NCBI RefSeq assembly: GCF_009707485.1
Contig: NZ_CP046121.1
Span: forward strand, 2,728,001 to 2,792,000
Reading direction: 5' to 3'
Length of the DNA stretch: 64,000 nucleotides
DNA from: Nostocoides sp. HKS02
Lineage (GTDB): Bacteria > Actinomycetota > Actinomycetes > Actinomycetales > Dermatophilaceae
Numbering within the stretch: the first letter of the stretch is position 1; every line of letters begins with the position of its first letter. Shown here piece after piece: positions 51,485-58,896 of this stretch. The position numbers and the translations under genes are program-made. Under the pieces are notes generated by a model, which did not search any database, was not told where the DNA came from, and saw only the letters and a program-made list of their open reading frames with translations.

Positions 51485-53361
51485 CTCAGCCAGCATTCAG
51501 CACGAGCGAGGACGGGGTCCGTTACCGCGACCTCAACGGCAACGGCCGGATGGATCCCTTCGAGGATCCCCGGCTGTCGGTCGAGGAGCGCGTGAAGGAC
51601 CTGCTCTCACGCCTTTCGTTGGAGGAAAAGGCCGGCCTGATGTTCCACACGGTCATCGAGGCTGGAGCGGACGGGACCGTCAAGGAGGCGCCCGGCGCGA
51701 TCAGCAAGTCACCCACGAGCGACGTCGTGCTGCGCAAGTTCCTCAACCACTTCAACGTGCACGCGCTCGACGACGCCCGCATGGCGGCACGGTGGCACAA
51801 CGCCCTTCAGGCGATGGCCGAGCAGTCGCCCCACGGCATACCGGTCACCATCTCGACGGACCCACGGCACGCGTTCATCGAGAACGCCGGCGCCTCGTTC
51901 GCGGCCAAGTCCTTCTCGCAGTGGCCGGAGACCCTCGGCCTGGCCGCGCTGCGCGACCCGGGGCTCGTCCGGGAGTTCGGCGACATCGCGCGGCAGGAGT
52001 ACTGCGCAGTGGGAATCCGCGCGGCGCTGCACCCGACCCTGGACCTCGCCACGGAGCCGAGGTGGGCGCGCCAGTCGGGCACCTTCGGCCAGGACCCGGA
52101 CCTCGTCACGGAGCTCGGCGTCGCCTACCTCAAGGGGTTCCAGCAGGACTCGCTCGGTGTCGGGAGCGTCGCCTGCACGAGCAAGCACTTCCCCGGGGGC
52201 GGCCCGCAGAAGGACGGTGAGGACGCGCACTTCCCGTACGGCCGCGAGCAGGTGTACCCCGGTGGACGGTTCGCGGACCACCTCAAGCCGTTCCCCCCGG
52301 CGATCGCGGCCGGGACTGCGGCGATCATGCCCTACTACGGCATGCCCATCGCCCTCGAGATCGACGGGGAGCCGATCGAGGAGGTCGGTTTCGGCTACAA
52401 CCGCCAGGTCGTCACCGGGCTCCTGCGTGAACGGCTGGGCTACGACGGCGTCGTCGTCACCGACTGGGAGCTCGTCAACGACAACCACGTCGGCGACCAG
52501 GTCCTCCCGGCGCGCGCGTGGGGGGTCGAGGACCTCGACCCGCCCAGTCGGATGGAGAAGATCATCGAGGCTGGGGCCGACCAGTTCGGGGGCGAGGAGT
52601 GCGTCGAGATCCTGCTCGACCTCGTCGCCCAGGGCCGCGTTACCGAGGAGCGAATCGACGAGTCGGCCCGCCGACTGCTGGCGGTGAAGTTCCAGCTGGG
52701 TCTGTTCGACAACCCCTACGTCGACGAGGACGCCGCAGCCCAGACGGTGGGGCGCGCAGACTTCCGGGAAGCCGGGTATGCCGCGCAGGCCCGCTCGGTG
52801 ACGGTCCTCCAGAACGACCCCGTCGACGGGGCGCCGCTGCTCCCCCTGCGCCAGGGCCTGGCGGTCTACGCGGAGAACGTCTCGCCCGAGGCGCTCGCCG
52901 CGTTCGGCACCCTCGTCGAGCGCCCGGAGGACGCCGACATCGCGCTCGTGCGCCTCATGGCGCCGTTCGACCCGCGCTCGGACCTGTTCCTGGAGTCGTG
53001 GTTCCACCAGGGCTCGCTGGAGTTCCCGCCCGGGCTGGTGGCTCGCCTCGCCAGGATCGCCGCGCAGTGCCCGCTGGTGCTCGACGTCGTGCTCGACCGT
53101 CCGGCCGTTCTCACGCCGCTGCTGCCCCTGGCGGCGGCGCTGGTCGGCAGCTACGGCACCAGCGACGCAGCGCTCCTGGATGCCCTGACCGGCCGGTTCG
53201 CGCCGGACGGGCGACTGCCCTTCGACCTGCCACGGTCCATGGCGGACGTCCGCGCCCACGGCGAGGACGTGCCCGGGTTCGACGACCCGCTGTTCCGCTT
53301 CGGCCACGGGCTGGGTCTGGGGTCCGGTGCGGAGCCTGGGGTGGAGTCCGCGGCTGAGTAG
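51481..53361 (+). CDS. glycoside hydrolase family 3 beta-glucosidase
   Basis: A 626-aa GH3 enzyme. It begins SEDGVRYRDLNGNGRMDPFEDP and has the barrel motifs VTISTDPRHAF, ACTSKHFPGGGPQKDGEDAH and the nucleophile Asp328 in VVTDWELVND. The C-terminal alpha/beta domain ends in FGHGLGLG. No signal peptide is seen, so it probably acts on imported oligosaccharides, releasing glucose. Its GTG overlaps the glucanase stop by four bases. GH3 partners of GH144 enzymes are known to hydrolyse sophoro-oligosaccharides, which fits this operon. Unlike the GH3 at 8583-11066 it lacks the PA14-like insert. Confidence 0.92.
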   Translation: MTQPAFSTSEDGVRYRDLNGNGRMDPFEDPRLSVEERVKDLLSRLSLEEKAGLMFHTVIEAGADGTVKEAPGAISKSPTSDVVLRKFLNHFNVHALDDARMAARWHNALQAMAEQSPHGIPVTISTDPRHAFIENAGASFAAKSFSQWPETLGLAALRDPGLVREFGDIARQEYCAVGIRAALHPTLDLATEPRWARQSGTFGQDPDLVTELGVAYLKGFQQDSLGVGSVACTSKHFPGGGPQKDGEDAHFPYGREQVYPGGRFADHLKPFPPAIAAGTAAIMPYYGMPIALEIDGEPIEEVGFGYNRQVVTGLLRERLGYDGVVVTDWELVNDNHVGDQVLPARAWGVEDLDPPSRMEKIIEAGADQFGGEECVEILLDLVAQGRVTEERIDESARRLLAVKFQLGLFDNPYVDEDAAAQTVGRADFREAGYAAQARSVTVLQNDPVDGAPLLPLRQGLAVYAENVSPEALAAFGTLVERPEDADIALVRLMAPFDPRSDLFLESWFHQGSLEFPPGLVARLARIAAQCPLVLDVVLDRPAVLTPLLPLAAALVGSYGTSDAALLDALTGRFAPDGRLPFDLPRSMADVRAHGEDVPGFDDPLFRFGHGLGLGSGAEPGVESAAE

Positions 53362-53406
53362 CGCTGTGCCCTACCTTTTTCCGGGTCAACCCTTTATGTT
53401 TAGGCC

Positions 53407-54603
53407 GTGAATCCATCGCAGGCCGCCCCCGGCTCGCAGGCCTCGCTGCGCGAAGCCAACCGGCAGCGCGTCCTGGAGGCCCTGCGCGACCAGGGCGCCA
53501 TGACCCAGATCGAGATCGCGGGGTTCACCGGACTGTCCCCGGCCACCGTCTCGAACATGGTCAAGGAGCTCGACAGCGCCGGTGCGGTCGAGCTCGAGCC
53601 AAGCATCCGCAACGGCCGCCGCGCGACCCTCGTCTCGCTCGCGGTGGGCAACACCCTGGTGGCCGGCATCGCCTTCGGTGACCGCGACGTGCGCGTCGCC
53701 TTGGGCACCGGACCACGGGACATCATCGGCCGGCAGCGTATGCCGCTGCCGGCCGACCACGCCGCCGACGAGGGCATGGACCGGGCCACCCGCCTGCTCC
53801 TGGACCTCGTCGAGAAGGTCGGCAAGACGATGGCAGACGTGCGCGCGGTGGGGGTCGGCATCCCCGCTCCGGTCGACAGCGTCTCGGGCCAGGTGGGCAG
53901 CGAGGGCATCCTGCCGGGCTGGCGCGGCGTTGCCGTCGCCGACGAGATGCAGGGCCGGTTGCAGGCCCAGGTCATGGTCGACAACACGGCGAACTTCGCT
54001 GCCCTCGGCGAGCTGAGATGCGGTGCGCTGCAAGGGGTTCAGCATGGCGTCTACCTCAAGCTGTCGCATGGCGTTGGCGCTGGTCTCATTCTCAACGGAG
54101 AGCTCTTCCGTGGGGCGGCCGGAACGGCCGGCGAGATCGGCCACCTGACCATCGACGAGAACGGCCCGGTCTGCCGATGCGGCAACCGGGGGTGCCTCGA
54201 GACGTATATCGGCGCGCGCGGCCTGCTCGACGCCTTGGCCGCGTCCCACGGTCCACTCAGCCTGCGCGACGTCATCTACCGGGCGCTCGACGGCGATGCC
54301 GGATGCCGCCGGGTCCTCGAGGATGCGGGACGCCACCTCGGCGTCGCGGTCGCCGGTCTGGTCAACCTCGTCAACCCCGAGGTCATCGTGCTCGGCGGTC
54401 AGCTCGCGAGGGTCGGCTCGATCATCACCAGGCCGATGCGGGCCTCCCTCGAGCGGTGCGCCATCCCCAGTGCTGCCGCCTCCGTCGTCGTGCGCACCGG
54501 CGAGCTCGACACCGACGCCGACGTGGTGGGCGCGCTCGCTGCCGCGGTGGCGATGTTGCCCACCAGCGAAGCCGGGTTGGTAACAACCGGGTCTATTTCT
54601 TGA
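53407..54603 (+). CDS. ROK-family transcriptional regulator
   Basis: A 398-aa NagC/XylR-type repressor. An N-terminal winged HTH (QIEIAGFTGLSPATVSNMVK, about 39-58) precedes the ROK kinase-like domain. The ATP-type motif is VGAGLILNGELFRGAAGTAG, and the zinc site CRCGNRGCLE is intact (about 259-268). The start is GTG 53407. A minimal AT-rich segment CCTTTATGTTTAG lies 13-25 bases upstream and may be its -10 element. It precedes xylFGH-type genes and should repress them, with the palindrome at 54600-54609 as candidate operator. Confidence 0.9.
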   Translation: MNPSQAAPGSQASLREANRQRVLEALRDQGAMTQIEIAGFTGLSPATVSNMVKELDSAGAVELEPSIRNGRRATLVSLAVGNTLVAGIAFGDRDVRVALGTGPRDIIGRQRMPLPADHAADEGMDRATRLLLDLVEKVGKTMADVRAVGVGIPAPVDSVSGQVGSEGILPGWRGVAVADEMQGRLQAQVMVDNTANFAALGELRCGALQGVQHGVYLKLSHGVGAGLILNGELFRGAAGTAGEIGHLTIDENGPVCRCGNRGCLETYIGARGLLDALAASHGPLSLRDVIYRALDGDAGCRRVLEDAGRHLGVAVAGLVNLVNPEVIVLGGQLARVGSIITRPMRASLERCAIPSAAASVVVRTGELDTDADVVGALAAAVAMLPTSEAGLVTTGSIS

Positions 54604-54641
54604 ATTCAACTCTTGACGCCAAAGGCCGACGGCGATTAACT
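54600..54641 (+). promoter_or_regulatory. promoter and operator of the XylFGH-type importer
   Basis: TTGAATTCAA (54600-54609) is a perfect palindrome touching the ROK stop codon. Next come TTGACG (54613-54618) and, 17 bases later, TTAACT (54636-54641), a fair sigma-70-type promoter. The importer's ATG is at 54695. A repressor on the palindrome would lie against the -35 element. Confidence 0.6.
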
Positions 54642-54694
54642 CAGGGCACGCCGCACCAACGTGGATGCCGGTGTCTGACCAAGGGAGTTCAGCT

Positions 54695-55789
54695 ATGCCC
54701 ACCCGTTCCATTCGTCTCACCGGGGCCGCTCTCGTGGCTGGCCTCGGCATCGCGTCGCTGGCCGCGTGCGGCAACAGCGGCAACTCGTCGGGCTCCAGCA
54801 GCAGTGGCTCCGGTGGTGGAGGTGGCGGCGGCAAGAAGATCGCCCTCCTCCTGCCCGAGTCCAAGACCACGCGCTACGAGACCTTCGACCGGCCGCTCTT
54901 CGAGGCCGCCATCAAGAAGGACTGCGCCTCGTGCACGGTCATCTACAGCAACGCCGACCAGGACGCGAGCAAGCAGCAGCAGCAGGCCGAGGCCGCGCTG
55001 ACGCAGGGGGCCAACGTCCTCGTCCTCGACCCGGTCGACGGCAAGGCGGCCGCGGGTGTGGCGGCCAGCGCGAAGAGCCAGGGCGTTCCGGTCATCGCCT
55101 ACGACCGGTTCATCGCCGGCGTCGACTACTACGTGTCGTTCGACAACGCGACGGTCGGCAAGCTCCAGGCCCAGACTCTCGTCGACATCCTCAAGGCTGG
55201 CGGCAAGACCTCGGGCGACCTCGTGATGATCAACGGTGCGCCCACCGACCCGAACGCGGCGAGCTTCAAGCAGGGTGCGCACAGCGTCATCGACTCCAGT
55301 GGCTTCAAGGTCGCGGCCGAGTACGACACCCCTGACTGGAGCCCCGACAAGGCCCAGTCCTGGATGGAGGGCCAGATCTCGGCCGTCAAGGGCAAGCTCG
55401 TCGGCGTCTACGCAGCCAACGACGGCACGGCCGGTGGGGCCATCGCCGCGCTCAAGGCCGGCGGCGTCAACCCGCTGCCCCCGGTGACCGGTCAGGACTC
55501 CGAGATCACCGCGATCCAGCGGATCCTCGCGGGCGACCAGGCGATGACGATCTACAAGCCCGTCCCGCCGGAGGCTGAGGCTGCCGCGAAGGCCGCGATC
55601 GCGCTGGCCAACAAGCAGAAGCCGGCCTCGACGGCCGACACCCAGGGCGTGCCCTCGACGATCCTCACCCCGATCGCCGTCACCAAGGACAAGATCAAGG
55701 ACACCATCGTCAAGGACGGCGTCTACAAGGTTGCCGACATCTGCGCTGGCTCTTTCGCTGCGGCGTGCGCCAAGGCAGGCTTGAGCTGA
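54695..55789 (+). CDS. XylF-type sugar-binding lipoprotein
   Basis: A 364-aa periplasmic-binding-family (type I fold) protein. The lipobox SLAAC places Cys25 at the mature N-terminus, followed by a Ser/Gly linker and KKIALLLPESKTTRYETFDRP. The pattern IYSNADQDASKQQQQAEAAL, VLDPVDGKAAAGV and PVIAYDRFI is characteristic of XylF/ChvE-like aldose binders. ATG 54695 is chosen since GGGAG lies seven bases upstream. It is the first gene of xylF-xylG-xylH and is followed by a strong hairpin. Xylose or another aldose is the inferred ligand. Confidence 0.92.
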   Translation: MPTRSIRLTGAALVAGLGIASLAACGNSGNSSGSSSSGSGGGGGGGKKIALLLPESKTTRYETFDRPLFEAAIKKDCASCTVIYSNADQDASKQQQQAEAALTQGANVLVLDPVDGKAAAGVAASAKSQGVPVIAYDRFIAGVDYYVSFDNATVGKLQAQTLVDILKAGGKTSGDLVMINGAPTDPNAASFKQGAHSVIDSSGFKVAAEYDTPDWSPDKAQSWMEGQISAVKGKLVGVYAANDGTAGGAIAALKAGGVNPLPPVTGQDSEITAIQRILAGDQAMTIYKPVPPEAEAAAKAAIALANKQKPASTADTQGVPSTILTPIAVTKDKIKDTIVKDGVYKVADICAGSFAAACAKAGLS

Positions 55790-55805
55790 CCCGCAGCACC
55801 GCGCT

Positions 55806-55839
55806 CGCGGGCGGGAGGGCAGATGCCTTCCCGCCCGCG
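55806..55839 (+). terminator. intra-operon hairpin after the binding-protein gene
   Basis: A 16-base arm (CGCGGGCGGGAGGGCA, 55806-55821), a two-base loop and the matching arm at 55824-55839 form a stem with one G-U pair only. It lies 16 bases after the xylF stop and 57 before xylG, with no T-run. Such structures protect upstream binding-protein mRNA or cause partial termination, giving more binding protein than ATPase. Confidence 0.65.
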
Positions 55840-55895
55840 GGCACACCCGGCATACCGCGTCCTCACCGGGCGCGCCCGAGGACCGAAGGACCACG

Positions 55896-56702
55896 ATGAC
55901 TGCCACCATCTCCGCGTCGCCGACGACAGCAGCACTGTCGCTGTCCGGCGTCTCCAAGCGTTTCGGCGCCGTCCAGGCGCTCAAGGACATCGACTTCGAC
56001 GTGCATGCGGGTGAGGTCGTCGCGTTGGTCGGTGACAACGGCGCCGGCAAGTCCACCCTCGTCAAGACCATCGCCGGCGTCTACACGCCGGACGAGGGCA
56101 CCATGACCTTCGACGGAAAGCCGTCCAGCGTCAGCAGCCCGGCCGAGGCGCAGCACCTCGGCATCGCCACGGTGTTCCAGGACCTCGCGCTCTGCGACAA
56201 CCTCGACGTCGTCGCCAACCTGTTCCTCGGCCGGGAGCTCTACCTCGGCCGCGCCCTCGACGAGGTGACGATGGAACAGGAGTCCTGGCGGCTGCTGCGC
56301 CAGCTCAGCGCCAAGATCCCGTCCGTGCGCATCCCCGTCGCCAGCCTGTCGGGCGGCCAGCGCCAGACCGTGGCCATCGCCCGGTCGCTGCTCGGCGCAC
56401 CCAAGGTCGTGATGCTCGACGAGCCGACGGCGGCGCTCGGTGTGGCCCAGACCGCCGAGGTGCTCAACCTCGTGGAGCGGCTGCGCGAGAACGGGCTCGG
56501 TGTCATCCTCATCAGCCACAACATGTCCGACGTCATGGCCGTTGCCGACCGGGTCACCGTCCTGCGCCTCGGGCGCAACAACGGCACGTTCACCGTCAGC
56601 CAGACCACCAGCCAGGAGATCATCGCCGCCATCACCGGCGCGACGACCAATGCCGTGTCACAGCGGGCCTCGCGCCGCGCGGCTCAGGAGGAGCAGTCAT
56701 GA
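55896..56702 (+). CDS. sugar ABC transporter ATP-binding protein, single-domain XylG-like
   Basis: A 268-aa ABC ATPase with one nucleotide-binding domain. Walker A is GDNGAGKST (about 46-54), the signature is SLSGGQRQTVAIARSL, Walker B is KVVMLDEPTAALG, and the switch His is in ISHNMSD. The E. coli XylG, RbsA and MglA proteins have two fused domains (about 500 aa), so this is half length; short forms are common in actinobacterial CUT2 transporters. It overlaps xylH by ATGA (56699-56702). Confidence 0.92.
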   Translation: MTATISASPTTAALSLSGVSKRFGAVQALKDIDFDVHAGEVVALVGDNGAGKSTLVKTIAGVYTPDEGTMTFDGKPSSVSSPAEAQHLGIATVFQDLALCDNLDVVANLFLGRELYLGRALDEVTMEQESWRLLRQLSAKIPSVRIPVASLSGGQRQTVAIARSLLGAPKVVMLDEPTAALGVAQTAEVLNLVERLRENGLGVILISHNMSDVMAVADRVTVLRLGRNNGTFTVSQTTSQEIIAAITGATTNAVSQRASRRAAQEEQS

Positions 56703-57976
56703 GCGCGCCCACCCCGACCAACGAGACGCAGTCCACCGACACCACGGCCGCCATCCCCTCCGACCTCCAGGACGAGCGGCTGATCGCCTCGCAGGGTGTC
56801 GGCGGCTACCTGCGGGTCTTCCTCTCCCGGCTGCGCAGCGGTGACCTCGGCTCGCTGCCCGTGGTCGTCGGCCTCATCGTCATCTGGGGCGTCTTCCAGT
56901 CCCAGAACGACGCCTTCCTCTCGAGCCGGAACCTCGTCAACCTGACCCAGCAGAGTGCCGCCACCGGGACGATCGCGCTCGGCATCGTGCTCGTGCTGCT
57001 CCTCGGCGAGATCGACCTGTCGGTCGGGTCGATGAGCGGCCTCTCGGCGGCCATCCTCGCCGTCGGGTTCGTCGGCCACGGCTGGTCGCTGCCCCTGGCG
57101 ATCCTCGCCTCTCTGGTGACCGGCGCGATCGTCGGCGCGCTCTATGGCCTGCTCTACACCCGGTTCGGCGTGCCCAGCTTCGTCATCACTCTGGCCGGAC
57201 TGCTCGCGTTCCTCGGTCTGCAGCTCAAGGTGCTCGGCGAGGAGGGGTCGATCAACATCCCGTTCGACTCGGGGCTCGTGAAGTTCGCCCAGGCGAGCTT
57301 CCTGACGGCCGTCGAGTCGTACGTGCTCGTCCTGCTCGTCGTGGTCGTGTATGCCGCGACGCGGCTCCGCGCGAACCAGCGCCGCACGGCGGCGGGCCTG
57401 TCCACCACGCCTGTCGTCAGCCTGGTGCTCCACACCGTGGGGCTCGCGGTCGTGCTGGTGGTCCCGGTGCTGGTGCTCAACCAGGACCGCGGCGTGTCCT
57501 ACATGTTCCTGCTGTTCGTCGCGCTCGTCGTCGTCTTCGACTTCGTCATCCGCCGCACGCGCTGGGGCCGTGCGGTGCTCGCGATCGGCGGCAACGTCGA
57601 AGCAGCCCGACGTGCCGGCATCAACGTGCGCCGCGTCTACGTCGCCGTGTTCGTCTTCTGCTCGACGCTGGCCGCGCTCGGTGGGCTGCTCGCCGCGGGA
57701 CGCCTCGCCTCGGCCAACCAGGGCAGCGGCGGCACCGACACCAACCTCAACGCCATCGCCGCCGCCGTCATCGGAGGAACGTCGCTCTTCGGCGGTCGCG
57801 GCACGGCATACTCCGCACTGCTCGGCATCCTCGTGATCCAGTCGATCTCGAACGGCCTGAGCCTGGTCAACCTCGGGTCGCCCGAGCGGTACATGATCAC
57901 CGGTGGCGTCCTGCTGCTCGCGGTCATCGTCGACTCGCTGAGCCGTCGCAGCCGCGTCGCGCACGGTCGCGCCTGA
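56699..57976 (+). CDS. sugar ABC transporter permease, XylH-like
   Basis: A 425-aa CUT2 permease. It has about 12 hydrophobic segments; GIVLVLLLGEIDLSVGSMSG is the family signature, followed by the insert-containing loop seen in XylH (about 110 residues longer than RbsC). The C-terminal signature is AVLAIGGNVEAARRAGINVRR and AAVIGGTSLFGGRGTAYSALLG (in two parts). The long form and cytoplasmic N-terminus favour XylH. The stop is followed 43 bases later by a long palindromic hairpin. Confidence 0.93.
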   Translation: MSAPTPTNETQSTDTTAAIPSDLQDERLIASQGVGGYLRVFLSRLRSGDLGSLPVVVGLIVIWGVFQSQNDAFLSSRNLVNLTQQSAATGTIALGIVLVLLLGEIDLSVGSMSGLSAAILAVGFVGHGWSLPLAILASLVTGAIVGALYGLLYTRFGVPSFVITLAGLLAFLGLQLKVLGEEGSINIPFDSGLVKFAQASFLTAVESYVLVLLVVVVYAATRLRANQRRTAAGLSTTPVVSLVLHTVGLAVVLVVPVLVLNQDRGVSYMFLLFVALVVVFDFVIRRTRWGRAVLAIGGNVEAARRAGINVRRVYVAVFVFCSTLAALGGLLAAGRLASANQGSGGTDTNLNAIAAAVIGGTSLFGGRGTAYSALLGILVIQSISNGLSLVNLGSPERYMITGGVLLLAVIVDSLSRRSRVAHGRA

Positions 57977-58019
57977 TTCGGACTGCAGTACCCGCGCCCC
58001 GAGCAGCTACTCCCCGAGC

Positions 58020-58057
58020 GCCTGCAGCAACCTCTGCTTGCAGAGGTTGCTGCAGGC
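58020..58057. repeat. 38-base perfect palindromic hairpin (element 1)
   Basis: Two 18-base arms (58020-58037 and 58040-58057) pair perfectly around the loop TT. The core is AACCTCTGC/GCAGAGGTT and the outer part is GCCTGCAGC/GCTGCAGGC. It lies 43 bases after the xylH stop, in a gap between convergent genes, and probably terminates xylH transcripts. A sister element follows 23 bases later. Confidence 0.75.
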
Positions 58058-58080
58058 GGCGCAGGTTGCACCATGTCCTC

Positions 58081-58116
58081 CGTGCACGAACCTCTGCAAG
58101 CAGAGGTTCGTGCACG
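58081..58116. repeat. 36-base perfect palindromic hairpin (element 2)
   Basis: Arms of 17 bases (58081-58097 and 58100-58116) pair perfectly around AA. The core AACCTCTGC/GCAGAGGTT is the same as in element 1, but the outer arms are CGTGCACG/CGTGCACG, changed on both sides together. It lies 34 bases beyond the end of the minus-strand membrane protein gene, fitting a terminator for that gene. Confidence 0.75.
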
Positions 58117-58150
58117 AAGGCGATCGGGGTCGTGTGGGTGCTGAACCCGC

Positions 58151-58772
58151 TCAGAGGGCCTCGAGGCCGGCCCGGTCCACCCGACGGTGGTACCGCATGC
58201 CGGCCAGGCCGCCCACGACGGCGCCGACCAGGCTGGTCAGGGCGGCGAGGACCAGGGCGACGATGCCAGCGGTGCCCAAGGTGCCCTGGCTGACCGGGAT
58301 CCGCGGGAAGCTTGTTCAGCTGGGACAAGACGTCGTACTTGGTGCCGGCCACGGCTACCGCGATGGCGACGACGACCGCGATGACCACGGCCCACAGCCA
58401 GACCGCGACACCCTGCCGGGCCCCGTTGAACCGCGCCATCCGACCCGCGACGTACCCGCCGCAGTAGTAGCTGACGAACAGGATGACCGCCAGCACGATG
58501 GCGCCGACCATGCCGACCGTCTGGGGGTTCTTCGTGGCCTCGGCGGTGGCCGTCGCGGCGGTGGTGCCCTTGCTCACGCCAACGGCTGTGCCGGCCGCGG
58601 CGAGGATGGCGGTGAGGATCACGGCCATCCCCATGGCACTGAGCCAGCCGAAGAAGGCCGAGCCGAGCTTCACGCCGCCGTACCGCTCCTGCTCGGCGGC
58701 GATGTGGTCGCCGTATGCCGGTCGCTCGCGCTGCGGTCCATCGGTCTCGTAGTCGTTCGCGGTGCTGCTCAT
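58151..58772 (-). CDS. four-helix membrane protein of unknown function (frame broken)
   Basis: A 206-aa protein after correction. A polar N-terminus (ANDYETDGPQRERPAYGDHI) precedes four hydrophobic segments; the last, GIVALVLAALTSLVGAVVGG, lies after the break and the end is MRYHRRVDRAGLEAL. The break is at 58310-58316, where GCTTGTT (coding AACAAGC) has one extra base; removal gives SQLNSFPRIPVSQG and a stop at 58151. The ATG at 58772 has AGGAGG upstream. Its layout recalls actinobacterial YrzE/TIGR04086-like membrane proteins, without proof. Confidence 0.75.
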
Positions 58773-58896
58773 GGTGCCTCCTGGGTCAGGCGCTTCGACC
58801 GGTCGAAGCGGGGTGGATCGTAGACCGGCCACCAAGGACATACCCGCCGAGCGGGACGGCGAAACCCGCGGCCGTTGGACGGGCTCGGCGGACCTG

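Noticed and set aside
49826..51496. A 556-aa minus-strand open frame opposite the glucanase
   Set aside because: Antisense shadow; the plus-strand product has a Tat signal and family motifs.
58020..58116. CRISPR array
   Set aside because: Only two palindromes with different arms, no spacers of regular length and no cas genes.
57924..58841. Membrane protein extending through the hairpins to 57924
   Set aside because: The downstream part is Arg/Pro-rich out-of-frame sequence; removing one base at 58310-58316 gives a natural helix and stop at 58151.
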